A stretch of DNA of 14,810 bases from an uncultured Prevotella sp. (GCA_900770845.1 CAAGLS010000087.1:1-14810); one strand, 5' to 3'; shown: positions 5,746-14,709, numbered from the stretch's first letter. Made by a program: numbers and translations. Notes: generated by a model from the sequence alone, not told the origin.

Positions 5746-6147
5746 ATGGAAAAGGAGAAACTCACAATCGAATACGAGCTGCACAGCCGCTCGAAATCCA
5801 TCATCTGGCAGCTCATCAGCTCCTGCGAGGGCCTCTCGCGCTGGATGGCCGACGAGGTGGAGGACAACGACGGGACGCTGACTGTGACATGGGGCTCTCC
5901 CATGGGCGAGAAGGAGGTGAGGCACGCCCGAGTGCTGGAGCGCGACAAGTACCGTGCCTTCCGCTTCCGCTGGAGTGAGGACGAGGGCAACGACGAGTAT
6001 TTTGTGGAACTGCGCATCGACCACGACGCCCTCACCGACACCTACATGCTCGTGGTGACGGATTTCGCAGAGCCGGACGACATAGACAGCATGACCCACA
6101 TCTGGACCCACGACCGCGAGAAGCTGCTGCGCCGCACGGGGGTGTGA
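5746..6147 (+). CDS. START-like domain protein
   Basis: The 133-aa soluble protein resembles the small START-like/SRPBCC proteins of Bacteroidota (START_2-type). An N-terminal strand (KLTIEYELHSRS) leads to a helix (SIIWQLISSCEGLSRWMAD), then repeated strands (TLTVTWG, YRAFRFRW, YFVELRIDHD, YMLVVTDFAE) and a C-terminal helical end. The SxxGLSRWMAD segment is like the helix that closes the ligand cavity in AHSA1 relatives. The fold usually binds a hydrophobic ligand, but no substrate is known. It precedes the LptF/LptG-family permease gene, but that gene has its own promoter. The start is chosen because it follows a purine-rich stretch and keeps the first strand complete. Confidence 0.8.
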   Translation: MEKEKLTIEYELHSRSKSIIWQLISSCEGLSRWMADEVEDNDGTLTVTWGSPMGEKEVRHARVLERDKYRAFRFRWSEDEGNDEYFVELRIDHDALTDTYMLVVTDFAEPDDIDSMTHIWTHDREKLLRRTGV

Positions 6148-6178
6148 GGCAGGCCCAGCGAAGAAAGAGCGGGCAAAG

Positions 6179-6210
6179 TTTCCGCATCTTATTTTTTTAT
6201 GCTAACTTTG
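6179..6210 (+). promoter_or_regulatory. Promoter of the lptF/lptG-family gene
   Basis: TTTC (6179-6182), a 20-nt spacer and TAACTTTG (6203-6210) fit the consensus. Since transcription should start near 6217, the ATG at 6199 cannot be used and ATG 6235 is the likely start. GCAAAGTT (6173-6180) and AACTTTGC (6204-6211) form an 8-bp inverted repeat around the promoter. Confidence 0.65.
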
Positions 6211-6234
6211 CAGTCTGATACCGCATCAGATACA

Positions 6235-8157
6235 ATGCTTCGACCAAAGAAATTAGATCTCTTCATCTCCAAGCAGTTCGGACTGCTCTTCGTGGGAACT
6301 TTCTTCATCTGCCAGTTTGTGCTGATGATGCAGTTCTTGTGGAGATATATCGACGAGCTCATAGGCAAGGGGCTCACCATGGATGTCATGGCGCAGTTCT
6401 TCTGGTACATGGCTCTCATGCTGGTGCCCCAAGCTCTGCCGCTGGCCATCCTGCTCTCGTCGCTCATCACCTTCGGCAACCTCGGCGAGAGCAGTGAGCT
6501 CACGGCCATCAAGGCGTCGGGAATCTCACTCCTGCAGTCGTTCCGATCGCTCATCGTCATCACCGTCTGCATCATGTTGGGGTCGTTTTACTTCGAGAAC
6601 AACATCGGTCCCCACGCCAACATGAAAATCATGCAGCTGCTCATCTCCATGAAGCAGAAGAGCCCCGAGCTGGAGATTCCCGAGGGCATATTCTACGACG
6701 GAATCCCCAACAGCAACATCTACGTGCAAAGGAAGAACACCCAGACGGGCAAGCTCTACGGAATCATGGTGTACCGCATGACAGGCTCCTACGAGGACCA
6801 GGCCATCATCCTCGCCGACTCGGGAATGCTCCAGGCCACAGCCGAGAAGAAGCACCTGCTGCTCACCCTGTGGAGCGGAAAATGGTTTGAGAACATGCAG
6901 CGCACGGAACTCTCCTCCAGCGCCGCCGTGCCCTACCAGCGCGAGACCTTCTTGGAGAAGAAGATAGTGCTCGACTATGACGGCGACTTCAACATGACCG
7001 ACGCCACCAGCCTCAGCAACAACGCGCGGGGAAAGGGACTGCACGAAATCTACAACGACATCGACTCGCTCTCGGAGGTCAACGACTCCATTGGCCGCTC
7101 CTTCTACCAGCAGGCCAAGATGTTCTATTACCGCACGCCAAGCGTCAAGGCCTCCGACAGCATCCGCCAGGCCCGCATGGCGCAGAGCGGCGATTTCAAC
7201 ATCGACACCGTCTACAACCGGCTCTCCCTCGACCAGAAGCGCAATGCGATGACCGCGGCCCTGTCCACAGTCCAGTCGGAAACCAACGACTTGGAATTCA
7301 AGGCCATGGTGACCAAGGATGCCAACAAGATATTGCGGCAGCACAAGATAGAGGCCATCAACAAGTTCACGGTGGCCCTTTCCTGCCTCATCTTTTTCTT
7401 CATCGGCGCCCCCTTGGGAGCCATCATCCGCAAGGGCGGACTGGGCGTTCCGGTCATCATCTCCGTGCTTGTGTTCATCATCTACTACATTCTCGACAAT
7501 TCGGGCTACCGAATGGCGCGCCAAGGCATCTGGGCCATCTGGTTCGGCAAGAGCCTCGCCTCGGCTGTCCTCATCCCCTTGGCCGTGTTTGTCACCTACA
7601 AGGCCAACAACGACTCGGTGGTGTTCAACGTCGACCTCTACCGCAACTTCTTCATGAAGCTGCTCGGACTGAGGCTCAAGCGTCATGTCTTCGGCAAGGA
7701 GGTCATCATCAGCGACCCCGACTATGCGGCCGACCGGGAGCAGCTGGCCCAAATCAACGAGGAGGTGAGCCGCTATTCGCACACCAACAGGCTCTACACC
7801 GCGCCCAATGTTATCAAGACTTTCTTCAGATACCGTCCCGACCATGCCGTGGAGCACATCAACGGCCATTTGGAGAAGATCATCGCCGACCTGTCCAACA
7901 CGCGCGACCCCATCATCCTCTCCGAGCTCAACTTCTACCCCATCATGTCGGTCAAGGCCCACACGCGCCCCTTTGAGCGCCGATGGCTCAACATCGTCTC
8001 GGCCGTGGTCCTACCCGTGGGGCTGTTCCTCTACCTGAGGATGTGGATGTTCCGAGTGAGGCTCTACCGCGACCTGCGCACGGTGCAGCAGACCAGCGAG
8101 AAAATCATCGCGCGCATCGACAAGCTCCAGGCTGGCGATGCGGCCAAGGCCAAATGA
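6235..8157 (+). CDS. LptF/LptG (YjgP/YjgQ)-family lipopolysaccharide export permease
   Basis: The 640-aa inner-membrane protein belongs to the permease family that, with the ATPase LptB, extracts LPS from the inner membrane and passes it to the periplasmic bridge. Three N-terminal membrane segments (about 14-37, 52-79, 103-122) include the family's VPQALPLAILLSSLITFGNLG and SELTAIKASGIS stretches. A periplasmic jellyroll-like domain (about 130-370) follows, then three more segments (about 376-396, 404-421, 436-455) with IGAPLGAIIRKGGLGVP and a conserved DNSGYRMAR. A further C-terminal extension of about 180 residues contains a seventh hydrophobic segment (582-603) and a charged tail. It is longer than the roughly 360-aa proteobacterial proteins, as is common in Bacteroidota. 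The start at 6235 is preferred over 6199 because the promoter overlaps the latter. ribBA follows after 57 nt in the same direction. Whether it acts as LptF, LptG or both is not clear. Confidence 0.9.
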   Translation: MLRPKKLDLFISKQFGLLFVGTFFICQFVLMMQFLWRYIDELIGKGLTMDVMAQFFWYMALMLVPQALPLAILLSSLITFGNLGESSELTAIKASGISLLQSFRSLIVITVCIMLGSFYFENNIGPHANMKIMQLLISMKQKSPELEIPEGIFYDGIPNSNIYVQRKNTQTGKLYGIMVYRMTGSYEDQAIILADSGMLQATAEKKHLLLTLWSGKWFENMQRTELSSSAAVPYQRETFLEKKIVLDYDGDFNMTDATSLSNNARGKGLHEIYNDIDSLSEVNDSIGRSFYQQAKMFYYRTPSVKASDSIRQARMAQSGDFNIDTVYNRLSLDQKRNAMTAALSTVQSETNDLEFKAMVTKDANKILRQHKIEAINKFTVALSCLIFFFIGAPLGAIIRKGGLGVPVIISVLVFIIYYILDNSGYRMARQGIWAIWFGKSLASAVLIPLAVFVTYKANNDSVVFNVDLYRNFFMKLLGLRLKRHVFGKEVIISDPDYAADREQLAQINEEVSRYSHTNRLYTAPNVIKTFFRYRPDHAVEHINGHLEKIIADLSNTRDPIILSELNFYPIMSVKAHTRPFERRWLNIVSAVVLPVGLFLYLRMWMFRVRLYRDLRTVQQTSEKIIARIDKLQAGDAAKAK

Positions 8158-8198
8158 CAAGCCAACAGAAAATAGTGTAAAACAAAAGATAAAAAAAT

Positions 8199-8205
8199 AA
8201 GGAGA
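8199..8205 (+). promoter_or_regulatory. Shine-Dalgarno site of ribBA
   Basis: AAGGAGA lies 9 nt before ATG 8215. It is the clearest ribosome binding site seen in the window and fixes the ribBA start. Confidence 0.7.
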
Positions 8206-8214
8206 ACAGATACA

Positions 8215-9426
8215 ATGGAAAAATCACCACTGAGCAGCATTGAAGATGCTGTAAAAGATATTAAGGAAGGAAAGTTTGTCATCGTCGTCGACGATGAGGA
8301 CCGTGAGAATGAGGGCGACCTCATCATCGCCGCCGAGAAGATTACGCCCGAGAAGGTCAACTTCATGCTGAAGAACGCCCGCGGCGTGCTTTGCGCCCCC
8401 ATCACCATCGAGCGCGCCGACGAGCTCGACCTGCCGCGCCAGGTGGAGGACAACACCTCCATGCTCGGCACTCCCTTCACCGTCACCGTAGACAAGCTCG
8501 ACGGATGTTCCACGGGAGTCTCGGCCCACGACCGCGCGGCCACCATCCGCGCCCTCGCCGACCCCAACTCCACGCCCCAGACCTTTGGCCGCCCAGGCCA
8601 CATCAATCCGCTCTACGCCCAAAACAACGGTGTCTTGCGCCGCTCCGGCCACACCGAGGCGTCGATCGACCTCTGCCGTCTGGCCGGCCTCTATCCCGCA
8701 GCAGCCCTTATGGAAATCATGAACGACGACGGCACGATGGCCCGGCTGCCCCAGTTGGAGGAGAAAGCCAAGGAGTGGGGGATGCACATCATCAGCATCA
8801 ACGACCTCATCGCCTACAGGCTCAAGCAGGACACCGAGATTGAGGTGGGCGACGAGGTGCACATGCCCACCATCTACGGCGACTTCATGCTCATCCCCTT
8901 CCGCCAGAAGAGCAACGGACTGGAGCATATCGCGCTCATCAAGGGCAAGTGGTCGCCCGACGAGCCAGTGCTCGTGCGCGTGCATTCCAGTTGCGCCACG
9001 GGCGACATCTTCGGCTCGCGGCGCTGCGACTGCGGCGAGCAGCTCCACAAGGCCATGCAGATGATAGAGAAGGAGGGCCGCGGAGTGGTCATCTACATGC
9101 AGCAGGAGGGCCGCGGCATCGGACTGATGAACAAGATCGCCGCCTACAAGCTCCAGGAGCAAGGCCTCGACACGGTCGACGCCAACCTCCACCTCGGCTT
9201 CAAGCCCGACGAGCGCGACTATGGCTGCGGCGCGCAGATGCTCCGCCACCTCGGCGTGAGGAAGATGCGGCTGATGACCAACAATCCCACAAAGCGCGTC
9301 GGACTGGAGGCCTACGGACTGGAAATCGTCGAGAACGTGCCCATCGAGATTTCGCCCAACCCCTACGACAAGCGCTATCTTGAGACCAAGCGCGACCGCA
9401 TGGGGCATCTATTGCACTTAGGCTGA
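8215..9426 (+). CDS. ribBA: Bifunctional 3,4-dihydroxy-2-butanone-4-phosphate synthase / GTP cyclohydrolase II
   Basis: The 403-aa cytoplasmic enzyme supplies both branches of riboflavin synthesis. The RibB half (about 1-205) turns ribulose 5-phosphate into dihydroxybutanone phosphate. It has DDEDRENEGDL (26-36), GCSTGVSAHDRAATI (97-111), RPGHINPL and RRSGHTEASIDL (142-152), so its catalytic motifs are intact. The RibA half (about 206-403) opens GTP. It shows the zinc ligands C260, C271 and C273 in SSCATGDIFGSRRCDCGEQL, the QQEGRGIGL loop (296-304) and the DYGCGAQML and TNNPTKRVGL segments. Length is normal for the fusion. It lies 57 nt after the LPS permease gene and probably shares its transcript. 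No FMN riboswitch is visible in the short upstream gap. A strong hairpin follows the stop. Confidence 0.97.
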   Translation: MEKSPLSSIEDAVKDIKEGKFVIVVDDEDRENEGDLIIAAEKITPEKVNFMLKNARGVLCAPITIERADELDLPRQVEDNTSMLGTPFTVTVDKLDGCSTGVSAHDRAATIRALADPNSTPQTFGRPGHINPLYAQNNGVLRRSGHTEASIDLCRLAGLYPAAALMEIMNDDGTMARLPQLEEKAKEWGMHIISINDLIAYRLKQDTEIEVGDEVHMPTIYGDFMLIPFRQKSNGLEHIALIKGKWSPDEPVLVRVHSSCATGDIFGSRRCDCGEQLHKAMQMIEKEGRGVVIYMQQEGRGIGLMNKIAAYKLQEQGLDTVDANLHLGFKPDERDYGCGAQMLRHLGVRKMRLMTNNPTKRVGLEAYGLEIVENVPIEISPNPYDKRYLETKRDRMGHLLHLG

Positions 9427-9434
9427 CACAGCAC

Positions 9435-9480
9435 GAGAGGATTGCGGCACACCGCCTGCCGCAACCCTCTCTTCTCTTTC
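9435..9480 (+). terminator. Intrinsic terminator after ribBA
   Basis: GAGAGG-A-TTGCGGCA (9435-9449) pairs with TGCCGCAA-C-CCTCTC (9457-9471), with one mismatch and a 7-nt loop. A T-rich tract (TTCTCTTTC) follows on the plus strand. Confidence 0.75.
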
Positions 9481-9757
9481 CTCCACCCCCTATCTCTTGG
9501 CGAGCTGGCCATCGCCCGCCGTTTTCTTTGGCGCCAACACGCAAGGCCGCATCCGTGCCCGCCGCTTTTCAGCACGACACGCAGACTGGCGTCGCCCAGG
9601 TGGGCGGCCATCTTGGTCCAGAATCCAGCCGCAAGAGGTTGCCCCCGTCTTGCCTTGCCGAGAGGACAAGCGGAACCATCAATGACAAGAGACAAAGAAT
9701 CATTTCGAGACATCACGAAAAGCTACGACACAAGAAAACAGAACATTTGGAAGAAAT
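9481..9757. other. Non-coding leader region before the Ca2+ ATPase gene
   Basis: About 280 nt separate the ribBA terminator from the ATPase start. Open frames here are Arg/Pro/Ser-rich and run into neighbouring genes out of phase, so I do not call a gene. No exact TAnnTTTG box was found. The promoter of the ATPase gene is therefore unidentified, and the region may be a long leader. Confidence 0.4.
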
Positions 9758-12622
9758 ATGCAGCAGAAGAAGAATCACTACAAGGGTTTGACCGATTCCG
9801 AGGTGAGGGAGAGCCGCGAGAAGCATGGCTTGAACATCCTCACACCCAAGACAAAGAAATCATTATGGAAACAATTCCTTGAGAAATTCTCCGACCCACT
9901 CATCATCATCCTGCTCATTGCGGGAGTCTTGTCGGTTTTCATCTCCATCTACGAATACGCTGCGCTGGGCAAAAGCTGGGAGACCTTTTTCGAGCCTGTC
10001 GGCATCTTCGTCGCCATACTCTTGGCCACGGGCATCGCCTTTCTCTTTGAGCTCAAGGCCGACAAGCAGTTCTCCATATTGAACAAGGTGAACGACGACG
10101 AGCCGGTGGAGGTGATCCGCAATGGCAACGCCACAACCATTCCCAAGAAGGACATTGTGGTGGGCGACATCGTGATTCTCACCACGGGCGCCGAGATTCC
10201 CGCCGACGGAAGGCTGTTGGAGGCCGTATGCCTCAATGTCGACGAGTCGTCGCTCACGGGCGAGCCGGTCTGCCACAAGAGCACCTGTGAGGAGGACTTC
10301 GACAAAGACGCCACCTACGCCACCAACCGCGTGCTGCGCGGCACGAAGGTAATGGAGGGCCACGGTGTCTTCGAGGTGGAGGCCGTGGGCGACCATACCG
10401 AGAACGGCAAGGTTTTTGAGGCAGCGCAAATCGACGACAGCGTGAAGACGCCCCTCAACGAGCAGCTCGACGGACTGGCCGACCTCATCACAAAACTCAG
10501 CTATGTCTTCGCCGCACTTGTCATCGTGGGCAAGCTTGTGGTCTATTTCGACTGGGCGCCTGTGGCCTTCACGCTCGTCATCCCCACTGCCATCTTCTTC
10601 TGGCTTGTCATCCGTAAGTTTGATGGCTGGAGCTGGAAGAGGGTGTCGCTCTCCATCGTCGCCTATTTTGTCGTACTGATGGCCATGGTGACAGCCTTCT
10701 TCAATCTGCTCACGCCCGACAAGCAGTTGGCCGACCTCATCACCTACACGCTCGACACGCTGATGATTGCCGTGACGCTCATTGTGGTGTCGGTGCCCGA
10801 GGGCCTGCCCATGGCCGTCACGCTCAGCCTGGCCTACAGCATGCAACGAATGCTGAAGACCAACAACCTCGTGCGCAAGATGCACGCCTGCGAGACCATG
10901 GGCGCCGCCACGGTCATCTGCACCGACAAGACGGGCACGCTCACGCAGAACCAGATGCAGGTTTACGCCACCAACTTCTTCGGCCTCGACTGCCAGCAGC
11001 TCGGCGACAACGACGAGAGCCGGCTTCTCCAGGAGGGCATCGCCGTCAACTCCACGGCCTCGCTCGACCATTCCCATCCCGGCCACCTCACCGTGTTGGG
11101 CAATCCCACGGAGGGAGCCTTGCTGCTCTGGCTCAACAAGAACGGCATCGACTATCGCACGCTGCGCCAGGACGCCTCGGTCTTGGAGGAGATTCCCTTC
11201 TCCACCGAGCGCAAGTATATGGCCACGCTCGTCAGCTCATCCTTGTTTCCCGGCAAGCGGATCCTCTACGTCAAGGGAGCGCCCGAGATTGTCCTCGCGC
11301 TTTGCAAGCAGACAGAGCGGGGTGTGGCCAAGGATGAGATCGACAGCCAGCTGCTCGCCTATCAGAACCAGGCCATGCGCACCTTGGGCTTCGCCTATCA
11401 GATTGTCGACGACAAGGTGGATCCCATCGCCGGCGGCCAGCTGCGGGCCGGCGGCCTCACTTTCCAAGGCATAGTGGCCATCAGCGACCCCGTGCGCGCC
11501 GATGTGCCGGCCGCCGTGAGGGAATGCATGGATGCGGGCATCAGCGTCAAGATTGTCACGGGCGACACTCCCGCTACGGCCAAGGAGATAGGACGGCAGA
11601 TAGGATTGTGGACCGACCGCGACACCGACCGCAACATCATCACGGGGCCGGAGTTCGCCACCCTCAGCGACTCCCAGCTCGACGAGCGCGTGGCCGACCT
11701 GAAGATCATCTCCCGCGCCCGCCCCATGGACAAGAAGCGCTTGGTGGAGTCGCTCCAACGCAACAACCAGGTGGTGGCCGTCACGGGCGACGGCACCAAC
11801 GACGCGCCAGCCCTCAAGGCCGCCCACGTGGGACTCTCCATGGGCGACGGCACCTCGGTGGCCAAGGAGGCTTCCGACATCACCATCATCGACAACTCGT
11901 TCAGCAGCATCGGCAAGGCGGTGATGTGGGGACGCTCGCTCTATCGCAACATCCAGCGTTTCCTCCTCTTCCAGCTCACCGTCAACGTGGCGGCGTGCCT
12001 CATCGTCCTCTGTGGCTCCTTCATGGGCACGCAGAGTCCGCTCACCGTGACACAGATGCTGTGGGTCAACCTCATCATGGACACCTTTGCCGCCATGGCC
12101 CTGGCCTCGCTGCCTCCCTCGGAGAGTGTGATGAGCGACAAGCCGCGCGACCGCAAGGCCTTCATCCTCAACCGTCCGATGTATGAGAACATCTTAGGCG
12201 TGGGCGGCTTCTTCTTCCTCATGCTCCTCGTGCTGCTCTATGCCTTCGAGCATTCCGACATCCACCAGCTCACCGACCTGCTCAACATCCACTTGGGCGC
12301 GTCCGACGGTCTCACGCCCTACGAGCTGACGCTGTTCTTCACCATCTTCGTGATGACCCACTTCTTCTATCTCTTCTGCGCCAGGGCCTTCGAGACCGGC
12401 CGCAGCGCCCTCCACTTCAAGGGCTGCAAGGGGCTGCTCATCATCGCCCTCTTCATCTTCATCGGGCAGATTGCCATGGTGGAGGTGCCGGGCCTGCAGA
12501 AGTTCTTTAATGTGGTGAGCCTCAAGCCCGCCGACTGGCTCATCATCATCGTCGGCTCTTCCCTCGTGCTGTGGGTGCGTGAGGCATGGCACCTGCTGAG
12601 GCTCATGCTCCACAAGGCCTGA
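9758..12622 (+). CDS. Calcium-translocating P-type ATPase (PMCA/SERCA-like, P2 type)
   Basis: The 954-aa membrane pump probably exports Ca2+ using ATP. It has an N-terminal cation-ATPase domain (LTDSEVRESREKHGLN, 11-26), M1-M2 (about 46-98) and the actuator loop with SSLTGEPV (164-171). The M4 motif is VPEGLP (346-351). The phosphorylation site is DKTGTLTQ, with Asp at 390. The nucleotide-binding KGAPE follows, then the hinge TGDGTNDAPALKAAHVG (from 676) and M6 with NLIMDTFAAMALASLPP, whose Asn and Asp fit calcium-type sites. Several C-terminal membrane segments close the protein. Between M3 and M4 there are about 50 extra residues with two further hydrophobic stretches (about 267-285 and 297-317). 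The gene stands alone, converging with the MATE gene 27 nt away. Confidence 0.92.
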   Translation: MQQKKNHYKGLTDSEVRESREKHGLNILTPKTKKSLWKQFLEKFSDPLIIILLIAGVLSVFISIYEYAALGKSWETFFEPVGIFVAILLATGIAFLFELKADKQFSILNKVNDDEPVEVIRNGNATTIPKKDIVVGDIVILTTGAEIPADGRLLEAVCLNVDESSLTGEPVCHKSTCEEDFDKDATYATNRVLRGTKVMEGHGVFEVEAVGDHTENGKVFEAAQIDDSVKTPLNEQLDGLADLITKLSYVFAALVIVGKLVVYFDWAPVAFTLVIPTAIFFWLVIRKFDGWSWKRVSLSIVAYFVVLMAMVTAFFNLLTPDKQLADLITYTLDTLMIAVTLIVVSVPEGLPMAVTLSLAYSMQRMLKTNNLVRKMHACETMGAATVICTDKTGTLTQNQMQVYATNFFGLDCQQLGDNDESRLLQEGIAVNSTASLDHSHPGHLTVLGNPTEGALLLWLNKNGIDYRTLRQDASVLEEIPFSTERKYMATLVSSSLFPGKRILYVKGAPEIVLALCKQTERGVAKDEIDSQLLAYQNQAMRTLGFAYQIVDDKVDPIAGGQLRAGGLTFQGIVAISDPVRADVPAAVRECMDAGISVKIVTGDTPATAKEIGRQIGLWTDRDTDRNIITGPEFATLSDSQLDERVADLKIISRARPMDKKRLVESLQRNNQVVAVTGDGTNDAPALKAAHVGLSMGDGTSVAKEASDITIIDNSFSSIGKAVMWGRSLYRNIQRFLLFQLTVNVAACLIVLCGSFMGTQSPLTVTQMLWVNLIMDTFAAMALASLPPSESVMSDKPRDRKAFILNRPMYENILGVGGFFFLMLLVLLYAFEHSDIHQLTDLLNIHLGASDGLTPYELTLFFTIFVMTHFFYLFCARAFETGRSALHFKGCKGLLIIALFIFIGQIAMVEVPGLQKFFNVVSLKPADWLIIIVGSSLVLWVREAWHLLRLMLHKA

Positions 12623-12649
12623 CCATCGTCCCTCGCCCGCCGGGCTGCG

Positions 12650-14023
12650 CTATCCTGCCAGACTTTTTCCCGCAGGATGGCGCCTCATGCCCAGCGCCGC
12701 GAGCAGACACGCCGTGGTGAGCATTTCCGACAGGGGCACGGCAAGCCACAATCCGTCGTTGCCCACCAGGGGCGGCAGCAGCAGGAAGATGGGCACGAGG
12801 AGGATGCAGCTGCGCAGGAGCATGAAGAAAGTGGCCGCCCGCGACCGCTCCATGCTCTGCAGATAGCCCACCAACACCACGTTAATGGTGAAGAACACGT
12901 AGCTGAGCGAGAACAGTGGCAGCCCGTCCTCACAGATGGCCCATGCCGTGGTGTTGGGTTGCAGGAAGAGCGACACCAACGGCCCGGCGCAAAACAGTCC
13001 GCCGAGCGTCATCAGCAGTCCGAGAATGAAGGCCAGCGAGAGCGACAGGCGCAGCGTCTTGCCGATGCGCGCGGTGTCGCCGGCTCCATAGTTGTAGCTG
13101 ATGATGGGCAGCGACGACTGGGCGATGGCGTTGCCAAACATGAACACCAACGGGAAGAGGTAGCAGCACACGCTGTAGGCCGCCACGCCGTCCTCGTGCA
13201 GACGGGGCGTGAAAGTGTAGTTGCCCGTGATGATCATCACCGACATGGCTATCTCGCCGATGAACGAGGGCAGACCCACTTTCATCATGTAGCTCGTGTT
13301 GCGCACGGTGAGCAGGAGGCTCTTGCGCGAGAACTTGGGGCGGTAGAAGTGGAGTTTCTTGCTCTTGAGGCAGAGATAGAACACAATCATCAGTGCGCCC
13401 ACGGCTTGTGCTATCGACGATGCCACGGCGGCTCCGCGAATGCCCCAGTCGAGGGGGAACACGAAGAGCCAGTCGAGGAAGCAGTTGAGCAGGGCTGCGG
13501 TGATGTTGGCGGCCATGGCAAACTTCGGCGCGCCGTCCAGCCGGATGATGAACATGCCGATGAAGAGGATTTGGGTCAGCACCAGCACCGGGGCCACCGC
13601 CACAAGATAGTCGCAGGCGTAGGGCAGGATGCGTCCCACGCCTCCGAATAGGCGTGCCGTAGGCTCTGGGAAGAAGCCCACCAAGAGAGCGGCCACGAGC
13701 ATCAGGGCCGTGGCGATGGTGAAGGCCTGGGTCACATTGATGTTGGCCGCCTTGTAGTTGCCGTGGGACAGATGGATGGCCACCACCACCGACACGCCGC
13801 TGCCGAAGAGCAGGGCCGTGCCGGTGCCGATCATGAAGATGGGGGCCGCCACGTTCACGGCGGCCAATGCGTCGCTGCCCACGCCCCGCCCCACGAAGAT
13901 GCCGTCGGCGATGTTGAGCATGGCTCCGAAAAGAAGTCCGAGGAGCGTAGGTACGAAAAGGCGGAGAAAAAGCCGCGGGATGTCCTCCCGCGCGAAGTCA
14001 ATACTGTCTCTGTGCTGTCTCAT
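12650..14023 (-). CDS. MATE-family multidrug efflux transporter
   Basis: The 457-aa protein has about twelve hydrophobic segments in two related halves, typical of MATE exporters. These use Na+ or H+ gradients to expel cationic drugs and other organic compounds. The N-terminal part carries the family pattern: FVPTLLGLLFGAMLNIADGI followed by FVGRGVGSDALAAVNVAAPI, with the conserved small-residue and Asp positions of helix 1. The second half repeats it around KVGLPSFIGEIAMSVMIITG and AIAQSSLPIISYNYGAGD. Length is normal. It lies 53 nt downstream of the GNAT gene in the same direction and may share its transcript. Its 3' end converges with the Ca2+ ATPase gene. No substrate can be deduced; it is closer in pattern to the MepA/DinF-like branch than to an obvious specialised exporter. 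Confidence 0.92.
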   Translation of the reverse strand: MRQHRDSIDFAREDIPRLFLRLFVPTLLGLLFGAMLNIADGIFVGRGVGSDALAAVNVAAPIFMIGTGTALLFGSGVSVVVAIHLSHGNYKAANINVTQAFTIATALMLVAALLVGFFPEPTARLFGGVGRILPYACDYLVAVAPVLVLTQILFIGMFIIRLDGAPKFAMAANITAALLNCFLDWLFVFPLDWGIRGAAVASSIAQAVGALMIVFYLCLKSKKLHFYRPKFSRKSLLLTVRNTSYMMKVGLPSFIGEIAMSVMIITGNYTFTPRLHEDGVAAYSVCCYLFPLVFMFGNAIAQSSLPIISYNYGAGDTARIGKTLRLSLSLAFILGLLMTLGGLFCAGPLVSLFLQPNTTAWAICEDGLPLFSLSYVFFTINVVLVGYLQSMERSRAATFFMLLRSCILLVPIFLLLPPLVGNDGLWLAVPLSEMLTTACLLAALGMRRHPAGKSLAG

Positions 14024-14076
14024 ACTTGCTTGTTTTACTAAGGTTGTTGCTTCGTTTAGCCCGCTTTTGCTGGCTG

Positions 14077-14574
14077 CTATATTTCTTTCTCCATGATGTA
14101 GTCGTTCATGAAGTAGCCGTGGCCGATGTCGTAGTCGCCCTGCTTGGTCACCTTCAGACCGAGATGCTCATAAAACGTCTTGGCCTTGTTGTAGCGGTTC
14201 ACATGGAGGAAGATGCGACAAGGCTCGGGATGGAGCTTCTTCACCAGTGCCACAGCTGCGTCGAAGAGCGTGCGACCCAAGTGGCGGCCCTGGAAGCCGG
14301 GCAGCACATAGATCTTTTGCAGTTCGTAGAGGTCGGCCTCTATGGGCTGCACCGAAACGTAGCCGGCGGCCTCTCCGTCGACCGAGAGCAGTTGGTATAC
14401 ATGTCCCTCCTCGGTCATCTGCCGCCGTAGGCTCTCCTCCGAATACATCATGTCCATCATGTAGCGGCACTGCTCCGGCGTGATGATGTTCTTGTAGGTT
14501 TCCGGGAACACCTGCTCCGCCAATTGGCGAATGAGCGGGATGTCGTTTGTTGTTGCTATCCTAATCGTGTTCAT
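14077..14574 (-). CDS. GNAT-family N-acetyltransferase
   Basis: The 165-aa protein follows the GCN5-related acetyltransferase fold. It starts MNTIRIATTNDIPLIRQLAE (strand 1 and helix 1), has a central strand GYVSVQPI, and then motif A: KIYVLPGFQGRHLGRTLFDAA (87-107), with the acetyl-CoA pyrophosphate loop QGRHLG at 95-100. A NRYNKAKTFYEHLGLK stretch (126-141) is typical of motif B. It transfers an acetyl group from acetyl-CoA to an amine on an unknown acceptor. The ATG at 14574 is preferred over the GTG at 14616, because the earlier start adds an AT-rich, non-family leader and the A-rich run before 14574 fits local translation signals. The MATE gene follows in the same direction. A long leader with a strong hairpin precedes it. 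Confidence 0.88.
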   Translation of the reverse strand: MNTIRIATTNDIPLIRQLAEQVFPETYKNIITPEQCRYMMDMMYSEESLRRQMTEEGHVYQLLSVDGEAAGYVSVQPIEADLYELQKIYVLPGFQGRHLGRTLFDAAVALVKKLHPEPCRIFLHVNRYNKAKTFYEHLGLKVTKQGDYDIGHGYFMNDYIMEKEI

Positions 14575-14623
14575 CTTTTTTATATATAAATAATGTGTTA
14601 ATGTTGAATCTGACACAACGAAA

Positions 14624-14678
14624 GAAGTGGCACAGGACAGTCGAGGCGATGAAGCCCCATCTTGTCCAGTGCCACTTC
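14624..14678 (-). promoter_or_regulatory. Strong hairpin in the leader of the GNAT gene
   Basis: GAAGTGGCAC-A-GGACA (14624-14639) pairs with TGTCC-A-GTGCCACTTC (14663-14678): 15 pairs with one A-A mismatch and a 23-nt loop that can itself form a short GGC/GCC pair. It lies between the predicted promoter and the start codon, so it should be in the mRNA leader. On the minus strand it is followed by TTTCGTT, a poor terminator tail. Confidence 0.6.
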
Positions 14679-14709
14679 CTTATGGCGCCCTCCGATGGTA
14701 GAGCGGGTG

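Noticed and set aside
6526..7962. 478-aa open frame on the minus strand opposite the LPS permease gene
   Set aside because: It lacks membrane or domain patterns, is Val/Asp/Gly/His-rich, and arises from the GC-rich third codon positions of the real gene.
8224..9408. 394-aa open frame on the minus strand opposite ribBA
   Set aside because: It is fully antisense to a textbook RibBA with all motifs, and its composition is a codon-bias shadow.
9863..11086. 407-aa open frame on the minus strand opposite the Ca2+ ATPase gene
   Set aside because: Same reason: His/Gly/Val/Asp-rich shadow of a gene with clear P-type motifs.
12623..12660. Shared terminator between the converging ATPase and MATE genes
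   Set aside because: Only a short GCCC/GGGC pair is visible, with no adjacent T-run on either strand.
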